A DNA stretch of 60,000 nt, from NCBI GenBank assembly GCA_030704615.1, contig CM060732.1:15626001-15686000 (forward strand), read 5' to 3'. How positions within the stretch are numbered: position 1 is the first letter of the stretch; each line of letters begins with the position of its first letter. Source of the stretch: Takakia lepidozioides (lineage: Eukaryota; Streptophyta; Takakiopsida; Takakiales; Takakiaceae). The notes beneath the pieces were generated by a model. That model did no database searches. It was not told where the DNA came from and saw nothing but the letters and a program-made list of their open reading frames with translations. The translations under genes were made by a program, and so were the position numbers. Positions 45,901 to 58,320 of this stretch are shown here, in pieces.

Positions 45901-46141
45901 GTCCTTCCGTGATAATTGAAGCCCCCTCCCCCGCAATTTGCCTGTGCAAATTGGGACATCGCGTCCTCAACCGAGATAAGCACTTCTGGAGGAGTGAGGG
46001 TTTTTTCTTGCACGGTCCCGGGTGTGCCCTTATGCACTGTCGGCACAGATGTGCCACATGCTCCGACAATGCCTCCACCCGGTGCCAACTCCCACCCAAC
46101 AAAAGAGATGGAAAAACATGCGCCGTGTTGCTTCGGGTGCA
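42959..46141 (+). pseudogene. MULE-like transposase of element C, frameshifted and cut by the assembly gap
   Basis: This is a diverged homologue of 12321-16128. The frame is open from 42536, but similarity starts about ATG 42959. It shows KHDGHPWCRTKTS (43631-43670), a Cys/His-rich block with FVCRFCKLSPSC, then LMFDHCKRV (first Asp), FMADSAQANF (second Asp, about 44627), CLFHWSQSL (C-x-x-H, about 44731) and, after an intron at 44980-45114 in the same place as in element A, NLAETVHNAW (Glu, about 45164). A base appears lost near 44523, another frame change lies in a G-run near 45295, and another near 45802. These may be true mutations or assembly errors. The SWIM finger would lie in the gap. 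If the errors are technical, this could be the active transposase. Confidence 0.75.
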
Positions 46142-46641
46142 NNNNNNNNNNNNNNNNNNNNNNNNNNNNNNNNNNNNNNNNNNNNNNNNNNNNNNNNNNN
46201 NNNNNNNNNNNNNNNNNNNNNNNNNNNNNNNNNNNNNNNNNNNNNNNNNNNNNNNNNNNNNNNNNNNNNNNNNNNNNNNNNNNNNNNNNNNNNNNNNNNN
46301 NNNNNNNNNNNNNNNNNNNNNNNNNNNNNNNNNNNNNNNNNNNNNNNNNNNNNNNNNNNNNNNNNNNNNNNNNNNNNNNNNNNNNNNNNNNNNNNNNNNN
46401 NNNNNNNNNNNNNNNNNNNNNNNNNNNNNNNNNNNNNNNNNNNNNNNNNNNNNNNNNNNNNNNNNNNNNNNNNNNNNNNNNNNNNNNNNNNNNNNNNNNN
46501 NNNNNNNNNNNNNNNNNNNNNNNNNNNNNNNNNNNNNNNNNNNNNNNNNNNNNNNNNNNNNNNNNNNNNNNNNNNNNNNNNNNNNNNNNNNNNNNNNNNN
46601 NNNNNNNNNNNNNNNNNNNNNNNNNNNNNNNNNNNNNNNNN
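46142..46641. other. Assembly gap, 500 N
   Basis: Exactly 500 N, a common placeholder size, so the real length is unknown. The left side is the element C transposase and the right side Ty3/gypsy pol; the two may not be adjacent in the genome. Confidence 0.95.
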
Positions 46642-48860
46642 GGACTTTGTAATGCACCAGCGACCTTTCCGAGAGTGATAAGTGAATCTTTTCATGAGGA
46701 TCTGGTCTGGATGATTCATGCAGGTATTCTTGGATGATTTCAGTGTTGTACAGCTCTAAGACTGAGCACTTGCATAAAATTGGAGTTATGTTTGGCCAGC
46801 TGCAGGATGAGAGGTTCTGGGCCTGAATCCAGAGAAGTGTACTTTCTGTGTGAACTCAGGGGTGCTTCTGGGACACATTTTGGTGTAAGAAGGGACTCCT
46901 TGTGGATCCCAGAAAGACGAGTCCATTAAAAGCCTCTCTACCACCAGTGAATGTTAAAAAGTCTAACGGAGATTCCTTGGGCAAACCAGTTATTACAGGA
47001 GATTTGTCAAAAGGTATGCACAAATAGCAGCACCATTGAGCAAACTACTGAAGAAAGATGCAGTGTTTTGCCTGGACAGCTGAATGTCAACAGGCCGTTT
47101 GAGGAACTTACCTGTCAGTAACATCTACACCCTGTGCTGATTAACCCTCACTGGCATGTAGTATTCCATGTTCACTGTGATGCATCCGGAAGAAGCATTG
47201 GGCAGCGGTGTTAGCCCCAGAATGTTACAGGGAAATATAGATTCACATGTGTACTATGCACTAGCCGGTTGATGAACAGTGCGAAAGGAACTATAGGCAC
47301 AACGGAAGAGAAGCATTGGCAATGATCTTAATGCAGTGAAGAATTCAGGGGCATTACCTTGGGCAGAAGTTTATTTCTAAAATGGATCACCAGGCTCTGA
47401 TATACCTGGTAAACAAACCTCTGATAAGCGGAAGAATAGCAAGATGGTTGATAATCTTGCACGAGTTTGAGTTCGAGGTTGTTTACAAGCCTGGAGACTG
47501 CATCTTGTGGCTGATCATTTGTCACGATTGTCAACAGGAGAACCAGCCACATGAATAGATGATCAATTACCAGATGCGGTCTCTTTGCATGGAGGTGTAA
47601 GGAAGTGCAGATGACTGGTTAGATTGGCAGTGGCCAATCAGATACTACCTTGCTCATGGTCGTGCCCACCTAGTTATGGTAAGGAGCAGAGGAAGAGAAT
47701 CGCTATCAAAAGCTTTACCTTATACATGGTAGGAAGCAAAATGTATAAGTAAGACCTGATGGGTACTAAAACGATGCTTGTACCACCATGAAGTAAATAA
47801 AGTTTTGGCGGAAGTTCATAAAGGAGTGGCTGGAGGTCATTTTGGAGAAGAGACTACCAGTAGGAAGATACTACTCGCAAATACTGGTGGCCTACTTTGT
47901 TCAAAGATGTACACGAGTATTGTCAAAAGTGTGATGAATGTCAGAGGCTAGGACCTTTGCAGAGATCTGGAAGATGGCCTTGCCATCCTACAATGCCTAC
48001 GGAACCATTTCAGAAATGGGGACTAGACTTTGTTGGACCAATTAAACCCAAGCCATCCAATAATACACAACGAAACATGTACATAATTACAAAAAACAAA
48101 AACACACTGATTTATCTACAAGTGGGTGGAAGCTAAAGCTTTGAGACAACACAGCCAAGTCCACAGCAAGGTTCCTGTACGAGAACCTACTTACCAACGA
48201 TTGGGCTGTCCTTAGAATTTAATCAGTGATCAGGGAAGTCACTTCATGAATGAGACCATTGAGTTGTTACTAAAGAGTTCATGATTGTGCAATGAAGAAA
48301 GAGTACAACATATTACCCCACAGGGTAATGGGCAGGCAGAGGCTACCAACAAAATACTATGTACTATCTTGGCTAAGATAGTCAATGCAACAGAACGGAT
48401 TGGGATACAAGTGCTGACAGCTTTGTGGTCATACATGACTTCATATACGTCACCACTAAGTACTACACCATTCCAATTAGTTTATGGTATGGAGCCTTAC
48501 TTCCAGTGGAATTCCTGTTACTACCATGAGATGGAGTGGGGAAATAGATGGAATTGCAAGACTCCATCAAGGTCAGGAAACATGAATTATACCATGTGAA
48601 GAAGTACCCGTGCTGATGCACCTAGAATATGACCAGAATTCAGATGAAGCGAAAGAACAGTTTGATGAAGGCAAGTTAAAGACTTTTAAGACGGGGGATT
48701 TGGTTCTATGGTTGCAGAAGAAAGGAAAGATTCAAGCTTCTAAGCTTAAATACCATGGAAAGGAACCTTATGTCATACAAAAGATGTTGATAACAACACC
48801 GCCATGTTTACAAACCATTAACAAAGAAATGCTGGGAAAGTCAATGCCAATAAGTTGAAG
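46642..48860 (+). pseudogene. Ty3/gypsy retrotransposon pol remnant
   Basis: Degenerate fragments in several frames follow pol order. Reverse transcriptase: GLCNAPATF (46643-46669), then FLDDFSVL at the YxDD position (46727-46750). RNase H end: MDHQALIYLVNKPL (about 47380-47420) and VVYKPGD through DHLSRLSTGE (47475-47540). Integrase: a zinc-binding YCQKCDECQRLG (47910-47945), then KWGLDFVGPIKP (48013-48050), GNGQAEATNK (48330-48360) and a TTPFQLVYG block (48465-48490). Frequent frameshifts and stops show it is dead. Upstream pol and gag are missing at the gap. Confidence 0.8.
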
Positions 48861-50240
48861 GGGTACAGTGGTATCCATGACAAACCCTTGCAGCATGATT
48901 TTGCATGTTTGAACCGCAGAGCAGTCACCGGCTGCACCAGTGTTACGAACGGAGTAATGGAGCACTTGTCGCTAGGCACAGCATATATGACCAGGGCGGG
49001 CAAAACAAATGTACCCAGCCTTCACACTATCACAAGCCCATCAAAGACGTGACACAGCCTATCACAGCCCATCAAGGCAAATCACACCTATCACAAAGCC
49101 CATCACAACGTGACACACTGCCTATCACACACAACATCATCACAAAGCCATCCCAGCACGTCTCCCACATCCTATCACAACTACACAACAACCAACCGCA
49201 CATTCTACCCACATGTCACAGCCTACACACTTACCACAGGCATCCAGTCCCCCCCCCTCACACAGCCTATCACAGTATCCCCAGCGTAACCACACAGTAA
49301 TGTCACACCAAAGCCTGTCAGCTCAACACAGCCTACTAGGGTTACACGATCCATAGAATCAGTGACAGGTGGACGCATAATAACTTCAGGAAATGGCTGA
49401 CGAAGGAAAACGGAAATTAGTTTTAAAAATAGCCGTGGAGGTCAGGGCCGCGACACACAGCTGAGAAGGAAGTACAAGAACACAGTGTCATAAAGAAAGA
49501 GGACAAGAACGGCCGTCAAAAGGGATGAAAGGCGGGCCATTAATGAATACGGAAAAAGGGAAACGGAACGAAACGACAAGTACAGAAAAGCAAAATTCTT
49601 GTCACATGTGTGATCCTAGTGGACTATCCAGTAGAGAAAGTCCACTAAAGAAATAAAATCTAAAATCCAGTCCCAAGCGGATACAGCCAATAGAAAACCA
49701 GAGAAAGGATCAAGAAAATGGAGGGAAATTGAGCGCAAGAGGCGGCGTCGTTCTGAGTTTTACGGGCGTCTCGACGGGACAGACCATCATGCTATAGCTT
49801 GGAAACTATGGAGGAACTAACAGACTATACGCTCGCAATATTATTACGCAGTGGCATAGACACGAAAGACAGAGCGGAGCTTTTCTCTTGAGCGATGCTT
49901 GCAAGCCCCGCAGGCTTACAAGAAATTACCCATAGCTTTCTGTGGCAACCATACGTTTATGCTTTGTGCACTACACAGCATTTCCTGCAGTTGTTACAAC
50001 CGCCAAACAGTTCTGTGATCTAAAATGAAGAGAGTGAGATGAATGGAGAAATCAGGGTGAAGAGCACCACATTCTGCAAACAACAATTGCTACCCCCACA
50101 GGCGATACAGATACTGGAGGAGCTGAGATTGCAAGATTGCAAAGCCTAGATTGGACATTACACCATAGACAGTACATTTACAATTTTTGCAGAACTTTGA
50201 GCCAAGGACAGGAACAACAACGGTGAAAGGGAGTTGAATT
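48861..50240. repeat. C/A-rich low-complexity region, possible LTR or leader
   Basis: 49020-49330 is made of irregular repeats of CATCACAGCC and related words. A TGTTACGAAC string at 48940 could mark an LTR start, but I found no matching second LTR. No gene is visible in the remainder. Confidence 0.4.
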
Positions 50241-53200
50241 GATGATTACTCCCCTATACTCCAGCAATTGTTTCGATTGCCCAGCAGGTCAGGTGCATGT
50301 GAGGAACACAGGGCAAGACTGCAAATAGGGGACTTATTCCAAGAAGGGATTTTCTTTAAACTCAGGGTTATGCTTGTACCAAGGCTGTGTACCCAGGCTA
50401 AAAGAGGTAGGCCAGGTATTAACTTTCTGATTGCCATGAACACAGAACCAACAGTATTGTGAGCAGATCCTTCACGGAGGAAATACTCAAAGGCCCTGAA
50501 AGGGACAAGAAGTACCATGGGCGGACATAATGTACAACGCACTGGTTAGGAGAATGAAAAGATTACAAGGTACTACCGCAAAGTCTCATATCATAGTGTC
50601 TGGCCAATCATTGCTCAAATAATCCTTGATTCTGGCATACTTGATGCGCAAGAAAAAGGAAATGGGGTGTTTGAACCAGAAACCACTGCAATGGAGAGCA
50701 AGGCTCTTCACACCAGTGAGGGTGGACTAGCAGGGCAACCCGAGACTAAAAGGCAGAGACGGGGAAAGACTGTAGTGGCGGATCCACTGGCTTCAACGGA
50801 TTCCGCATGATAATGTTTCCCAAGCTCATGTGTAGGAGGGGCACAGCGCACAGAGAAATGTTATTACTGGAGCAGGACCTTCAGAGAGGGAGGAGGAAGT
50901 TACTTCTGTATCACAACCATCACAGCCAGCCGCTGATTGACTTGTCCAAAGGTCACAAGTTGTCCATGCAGCTCAACCAGAAATAATTGATTTGGAAAGA
51001 GAAGGGTTAGATATTCCAACTACAGAACAGATAGTGGCAGAATGGAGAAGGGGGACCTTCTCTATGATATTTTGGTCTGGTCAAGGAGACCGAGATCCCA
51101 GAGGTGCAACAGTTGCCCAAGGAAATCCTGAGGTGCATATAATACACACACCTGTGTCGGAGGTACCACAGGCGGAAGGTCATGACACTGTAGCACCGGT
51201 GATAGATGAAGTGGTTCAGGAAGAAAATCCGGTGGGACAATGGCCTGAATGGTTCGTGAGACATCACACTGTTGAGGATCAGGAGGAACAGCAGCAACCC
51301 TCACCATGATGACCCTCAACAGGCAATGCTGATGAGTTCCATAGGCAGGACACTTATTTTGTTGGGGACTTATGTCAAATCCCATTTCCAACTACCCAAT
51401 TGACAGCCTTGAGAGAGGAACTCAGGAAGGAGTTCGAGGCTTCGACTAGCCACTGAGTGTGCAAACAAGGTCAATGAAGAGGTCACTCTCAAGATGTCAG
51501 GCAGGACTTTGGGAAATACAAAGCGGCTTTGCAATTGGCCAGGAACAATTGATTGAGGCAGGCCTCGCGCAAGACCAGTTGCACGAAGCACATAAGCAAC
51601 AGCTCTACCAAATGCAGGTGCAGCATGAAAGCAGTTGCAAGAAGTGAATGCACTACATACGGAGTTGCAGACAGTGCATGACAGCATGGCGAAAATACAA
51701 TGTGCTACATTCACAACTATGCTTGAACAATCTACAAAAAAATAACAGTCAAGCGGAAAAATGTACGAAGGCAAAGAGAAGAATGTTGAGCAATTGAAAC
51801 TCATTGTCGATATGAAGAATACAATCTGTCGCAATGAGGAGCTTTCAAGCAATACAGGCAGGTTGAAGCTGATCAAGAGAAGCACATTGTGGAGTTGCAC
51901 CAAACGATCATGGCCAATAGAAATGAAATCGCGGTCAATAACAAGGCTTGGAGGAAGCTAATAATCTGGCTGCTGCCTATGCGAAGTTGGTTGAACCTCA
52001 GGCGAAGCGCATGGAGGCTTTACAACAGCAGTTAGAAGTGTACAAGCTAAGAGAGGAGCAAACTCTCAGGGGAACCACAAGCAACTTGGTGGATAACAGC
52101 CTATGCAGGTCTGGTTAGCACAAGGGCCAGTAGAGGGCAAAGCACCACGAAAGCTCACCCAAAGCGAGATGAATGAGCTCAGGCTGCAGGTGCAGAACAT
52201 TGCCACAACTACTATAGACAATGTCTATAGTAGGATAGCAGAGTTACAAGAGGATGTAGACGGACTGCAGACTCAGTGGAGGACCCTCACTTCAAACATC
52301 GACAAAAGAGTCTATATCCCTCAGGAACAGCTAATGCCTTTCTTATTTACAAGCCAAAACTTTGGCTTTTCATTCTTCACGGAGGTGTAGGAGACCAATG
52401 ATACGGAGCCAGTACCACCACCACCACAACAAGTCACTGTACCAGTAGCTGAACCTGTGTTTACTACAACCACACCACAGCCCCACAGCCTAGGTATGGG
52501 GCAATGCTGCTTTTAACCCACCTAAAACTCCAGCTGCAAGGGAGTACAGTAGGGCTATGATTATGCCCTTCAACCCATTTCCCATCATGTTGGATTTGGC
52601 TTGGAAAGAATTTAGTCCTCCACAGTCATTCGCACATTACTACTACAAATCATGCGTATTTTGGCTGCCAGTGGCAACTAGGACTAAAGTTCTTTCCGAA
52701 CAATCGACATATTGAAGATCCAATCACTTGGCACAATACTGGCACGAGGCAGGTACCATGTTGAGGGAATTGATTGCTTTCCAGTTGTACATGGACTCAT
52801 TTATACCAAGACCAAGGAGGTAGCAAGTATTGTCATGGGATTCGGGTTATACTACGCTGCTTTGTTTTCTGGTACGTTACCACAATTGAGCAACAAAAGA
52901 TGCCAACACGCTTTCTGAGTATTCCAGTGGAGATCATGGGTATTACCTTCGGTGCCACCTCATTGTACCTATATGACCCAAAAGTTATGATGCAAAAGGA
53001 TTCTCAAATTCGTTCATTGTTTCAAGCGCCTGGAACAATTTGTCAACCAGAAATTCGGCATTTGATTTATTCTATAAGGGCATGTGGGCATGGAAATACT
53101 TGACGCTGCACCCAGTATTTGGTACCCCCACTCACCTGGACAGACAAGGAGCTCAGTGTCTACACCAATTTTGCTGTTCACGTACACCAAGTTGTAAAAT

Positions 53201-53580
53201 ATAACTTCCAGACATGGTAGGACAGCATTGTATGCCCCAGATGATTCCACAAAAAGTTCAAAAATTAAAACACCTGAGAGGCGATGAGGATCTGATACAA
53301 CTGTTTCTTACACCGAATTCTTTTGACATGGGAGAAGACTATGCATTCAGATGGCGAGAAGAAGAGACGGGGGGTCTCCTATGCCGAAAGGTTACCTCGA
53401 TATCAGCCTCCAGAGTCCTCACTTATCCAGGTAGTGACCAACCATCTCCGTCAACCAGAGACAGCCTAGGCTCGTACACATAGTCCGCCACGAAACTCTC
53501 AACGTCAAAAAGGTGCTCACTCACAAGGTTTGCTAATCGAAATCAGTAAACCGTGAGGACACGGCTTTTGAGGGGGGAAG
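50241..53580 (+). pseudogene. Unrecognised degenerate coding remnant, possibly retroelement gag-like
   Basis: Many short open pieces in changing frames suggest a decayed long gene. Visible features are an acidic, Glu/Pro/Gln-rich stretch (50992-51309), a Gln/Glu/Lys-rich region likely to form coiled coil (about 51500-52080), and a further piece with MPFNPFP (about 52560). I cannot name the family. It lies upstream of a purine tract and LTR-like TGTTAGAGG, and so could be the internal part of a retroelement. Confidence 0.3.
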
Positions 53581-54600
53581 GGAATGTTAGAGGACTGTCG
53601 GGGACTTAGACCCTTATACGGGATCTGTAGGGTACCCTTAATTTTTGCACAGACTGAGACCAACATAGCCTTAGGGGTGACAGCAGCGCACTGTAGAGGG
53701 GGTTTTACACAGCCCGTCACAGTAGTCACAAGCCGCCAACACACGAAACAAGCCCACCTACACCCCCATCCCTTCACATTCCTCACGCCTACACCATACA
53801 GCCAACACAGCTCTTCACATCTCACTCCACAGCAAGCCTGACAAATCCACATCAAACCAACAACACCGCCCTTCACAGTATTCACACCTCCTACCCCCAA
53901 CCCACCCGTCACTTTCGTCACACACCTTATCACATCCCCCCCACAACTGCTAACCTCCAGCCACATCTCGTTACATTCTTCCCATGTCATACACACACGC
54001 CTCCACCTCATAACCACGCCCGTCACATTCGTCACCACAACCCACTACCTATCCCTCACTAAATCCATCCCCCCTACACACATCCACACCCTCCACCATC
54101 CATTCACACCTCCCTCTACCATTACCACAACACCACACACACATCCAACACCAAACACATCCCTTCTCCATCCATCCCGTCACAGTTTCACACAGCCAGT
54201 CAAGCTTGACCACAGCTGTCACATCATAGGGAACGAGAGCAGGACAGGAACGACTGTGGGGAACAACACCTGCGAAGGGAACATGTTGTTCACAGACGAC
54301 GGTTAGTGAGGGAAACGGTTAGAACCACGGGTAGGAAGATAAAGGGAGTAAGTGGGGAATTTTTGGGGGAGATCATTCGGTGGAGGACTTCTTGGTCATG
54401 GAGGAGAGGGGATCGGGCAGAGATTAAGAATGGAAGTGAAGAGAGAGATGATGAGTAGATGCTGTTATATGGCAAGGCTGTAATGATATTGTAGAGCAAG
54501 ATTAGAGACACAATGGCTTCGCCTGTACCTGATAATCATAATCGGATACTTTTACGATACAATCACACTGTGTAGGAGATCTGAGTAAGCTTTGTGGATG
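53566..54600 (+). repeat. Polypurine tract followed by a possible 3' LTR
   Basis: GAGGGGGGAAGGGAA (about 53569-53583) precedes TGTTAGAGGACTGTCGGGG, the arrangement seen before a 3' LTR. The following 500 bp are C/A-rich with many CACA and CATCC words, similar in composition to 49020-49330 but not clearly homologous. The LTR end is not defined. Confidence 0.35.
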
Positions 54601-54799
54601 AATGGATGACGTGATGGAATCCAATAGATTGAAAATCAAATTGATACTTAATTATAAATGGTAAGGTGCTAACATGAATGCCAAAAGGGAACAAATAGAA
54701 ACAACCCCCATGATACACTAGCTGTAGGTCATGACTCTGATTGTTCTGCGCGGGCTGAGTACTTAGAGATTTCCACCTCTTCTATCTTGAGTTTCCTCT

Positions 54800-57370
54800 G
54801 CCTCGAATAGCGAAGGGATGGGTGAGTAAATGGCCGCGCGACAGACCTCTTTCGATCGGATTGGCAGGAGCGAAGTATTTCACATCCGGATCGACTTGCG
54901 TTCCGGCTATCACCCAATTCGGGTGGCGGAAGGATATGAGGAGAAGACCGCGTGCAGGGACAGGTATGGTTTCATATGAGTTCCTTGGTGATGCCTTTTG
55001 GGCTCACCATGCACCAGCGACATTTAGCACCTGATGAACAGCCTTTTCAGGAGTGGTTGGATGACTTTGTGATCGTGTCCATCGACGACATCTTGTGTAC
55101 TCGAAACAAAGGAGGAGCACCTGGAGCACCTCAAAAGGGTGTTCCAGAAATTGCGAAAGGGAAGCTTATGCCAAAGCTATCAAAGTGCGAATTCGGGGTC
55201 ACGAAAGTGGAGTTCTTGGGGGCAGTGATTACAACAGGATTGGATCAAAATGGATGACAGAAAGGTGAGGGCGATCTTGGACTGGGAGCCTCCGACTTCG
55301 GTCCCGGGAGTGCGATCCTTCCTATGACTCGCCTCCTATTACCGGAAGTATGTGACTAATTTCGCCAAGATTGCGTGGCGGCCGCTGTCAGACCTTCTGT
55401 GTAAATCTAAAGTCTGGGCATGGAACACCTTTTGTGGCCAAGCTTTTGCTGAATTGAAGCACGGATGGCGGAAGCTCCAGTCTTTGAAAATCCCGGAGTT
55501 CGATCGTCCATTTGAGATTCTACAGATGCGTCGGACTTCGCGATTGGGGGAGTACTTATCAAGATGGACGTCCCGTGGCTTACGAAAGTAAGAAACTGAA
55601 TGAAGTGGCGACGGTGGCCGACGCACGAAAAAGAATGAAGGCGGTGGTGCATTGCTTTGAGTTTTGGCGCCACTAATGTTGGTTCCAACCCAGTGAAGGT
55701 GTTCACGGACAATGTCACGGGAAGTATTTTGCCACGCAGCCCAAGTTGTCCCCAAAACAACTTAGGTGGCAAGATACTTTGGCGGTGTTCGACGTGAATA
55801 TCCAGTACCAACCGGGACGGCAATGTGGTGGCCGATGCTTTAAGTAGAAAGCAGCAGCTCTTGTTGGTGTACAAGGGCGAGACGGCGCTCCAAAGGAAGA
55901 TCCGGAAGGCTTGCCGGAAGGATGAGCTGACAAAGTCCGTGATGCAGGGACTAGTAATGGGGGTTAAATCGCAGTTCCACTTGCAAAATGGTTGCTCCTC
56001 CGGTATAAGCAAAAGCGTCTCTACGTGCCGAAGGGAGGGATCAAGATAGCCTCTTGAGAGAATGCCATGATAGCCCGCTTGCGGGCACGGCGGAGCCAGC
56101 ACACTGCGGCACTCCTTAAGAAAGAGTATTTCTGTCCCCAAACTGAGGGAGGAGGCAGAGGAGTATGTAAGACTGCACCACATGCCAACAAAAAAACCGG
56201 AGCGAGTACAAAAAGCAAGCGGGGCTGTTACAACCCTTTGCCGATCCAAGGGGACTTGGGAAGCGTCTCGATGGATTTCATGACTGCTATGCCGCTGTCA
56301 AAAGGATTCGATGCAATCATGGTGGTGTGGATAGGTTCAGTAAAATGGGCCATTTCATCATCCCTACCAAGGAGATGGCAACGGCGCAGGAGACATGGCG
56401 AACTTTACTTCGCCCACGTCTTAAAACATCATGGAGTCCCGAAGGATATTGTCTCGGAATCGCGATCCAAAGTTTACGATAAATTTTTGGAGGACACTTT
56501 GGAAGAAGATGGGGACGAGGCTGAAGATGAGCACCGCCTTCCGACCTACGACGGACGGCCAAACGGAAAGAGTGAATTCCGTAGTGAAGCAATTCTTGCG
56601 GATTACGTGTCGGCAGACCAATCAGACTGGATGGAACACTTAGACGCGGCAGAGTTTTTGTTATAATAACACAGAACAACGCCGCAACGGGAGTTTCCCC
56701 TTTCGTATTGGTCTATGGAAATCACATCTGGTGCCGACAAGTTGGGCCGCCCAGGACGTTGAGGAACCGGCGTAGCGGCAGTATTGGAAGAACGCGAGCG
56801 TTTGTTGAAGCTGCAAAGTACAACATTGCCAAAGCTAGGAAACGGTATGAAAGCAGGCAATCGGAAGCTGAGGGAAGTGGAAGTTTGAGGCAAGCACAAA
56901 GGTCTGGTTGAACATCAAGAATTTCCGACTACCTCCTTAAGTGAGTCCAAAGTTCGTACCCCCGTATGCGGGACCCTTTCGCATTCGGAAGGTTTGAATG
57001 AGATGTGTATTAATTGGAGCTGCCGGCAAACAACAAGGTGCACCCAGTATTCCATGTCTCCCTTTTGAAGCCTTACTTCAAAGATGAAGCGCGTCCGAAT
57101 CGGCATCAAGTGTTGCGTCTGCCACCTATGCTATTGGATCATGAAAATGAACCTGAGTAACGAGGTGGAGGCAATACTTAAGTCCAGGAGGTTCAAGAAA
57201 CGAGAACGGAGTATCTCGTCAAATGGAAGGGCTATCATCATGTGGAGGCATCTTGGGTGCGTGCCTCAGAAATGAAAAACAAACGCATCCGAGGCGGTTG
57301 CAGCTTTCGAAGGGCGACCTCAAAAGCGGAAGAAGCGTTGATGGGGACATCAACCTTGGAGCGTGGGGGA
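54800..57370 (+). pseudogene. Ty3/gypsy chromovirus pol remnant with chromodomain
   Basis: Read across several frames, pol order is clear. Reverse transcriptase: IDLRSGYHPIRVAEGYEEK (54888-54945), MPFGL (54991), DDFVIVSIDDIL at the YxDD position (55061-55096), LSKCEFG then VEFLGAVIT (55181-55230). RNase H: PVAYESKKLNE (55573-55604) and YQPGR (55803-55817) before ADALSRK-like residues. Integrase: LRECHDSPLA (56052-56080) and TDGQTERVNSVVKQFL (56550-56597). The C terminus has chromodomain signature EYLVKWKGYHHVEASWV (57203-57253, after a frameshift), which assigns it to chromoviruses, whose chromodomain directs integration to heterochromatin. Numerous shifts and stops make it inactive. Confidence 0.85.
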
Positions 57371-58320
57371 GGAAATGCATGCTTAGCCCGGCTTAGCTAG
57401 CTTAGGAATCCGATTGCAAAAAACTTGTATTGTACAAAACGTGCTATAAATGAAATGGATTCCAAATGTTGTGCTTCCTATTTTGTTTGGAATGGTGATG
57501 CATGGAATGGTTGGCTAGTGTGTAGAATGCATGCTAGCTTATAAAAGGGAGAGGTAAATTGGGTTAATCGTGTGTTTGCGTAGTGCCGAAATCGGGTGAC
57601 CCCCATCCAAGGGGCAAGGAAACTTGCGCATTCTTTGGGAGTTCACGTGCTGCAAGAATTGCAGGAATTGAAGAAACTGCAGCTTTGCATTGGGGGGAGC
57701 ACTGGGCACACGAGGCAGTGGGCAAGGAATGACGCTGGTGCCTGCAATTACAGCCTGTTCATGAAGATCAACATGATCCCGGGCTGCCTTCATACATCGG
57801 AACACATGAGAGGCTGGAAGAAAAGATCATAATGCAGGGGAGCGGACAACAGACGGAAAATAAAAGAAAAATAAAGCAGAAGTCCAGCTGGGAGGCAGAG
57901 ACATCACATCCAGGATATGTTGGATCCACTCTTTTCTGTGCACGTGCCTCCAAAAGCTTGAATATGGAGCCGGAGGCAACGTGCTCCACGAAAGTTGCAT
58001 ACCATCCAGGGTCTTCAAATGCTGGAAATTTGGGTGGAATTAGACCACACTGAAGGAGGTACAATGTCCAAGGTATTGATCCCCGTCATGGGGTTCTACA
58101 TCATTAGCTTCAAGGGGCGAGGGACCAGAGAGGAGCGGGGACCCCGCGAGGGGAGCGCGCGGCGCGGCGCGTGGGATCAAACCGGGGAGCCGCTGGCTGG
58201 TGTGTGCGAGGCACAACCCGGAGCTACTCGAGAGATAGTGAGGGCCTGGCCGCGGCGATTATAAGCGGGCGGGGGCGGGCGGCGGGCATGCGGGGGCGGG
58301 GGGGGGTTTTGGACCAGTGT
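57371..58320. other. Possible 3' LTR and GC-rich tail after the chromovirus
   Basis: The purine-rich GCGTGGGGGAGGAAATG at about 57361-57377 could be the polypurine tract. The following DNA lacks a coding signature, and 58100-58310 is very G+C-rich. No 5' LTR partner is recognisable upstream of 54800. Confidence 0.35.

Larger units (their letters stand above)
32288..46141. mobile_element. Element C: second-lineage ParB/methyltransferase plus SWIM-transposase element
   Basis: The left end is a G-run, TGCTATTCCGTGAGCC and further GTGAGCC units (32294-32362), matching the left end of element A. The order of parts is the same: ParB/methyltransferase gene on minus (32691-36804), central palindrome array (37040-41620), SWIM-class transposase gene on plus (42959 into the gap). 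The proteins are clearly homologous to those of element A but well diverged, and the palindrome differs. The element begins in the middle of a palindrome of element B, so it inserted later than that copy. The right end and the SWIM finger fall in or beyond the 500-N gap. Confidence 0.75.

Noticed and set aside
45753-46737. Long frames running across the N gap
   Set aside because: They exist only because N is translated as X; the two sides belong to different element types.
53566-54600. LTR pair formed by 48940-49990 and 53585-54600
   Set aside because: Both are C/A-rich, but I could not align them beyond shared low-complexity words.
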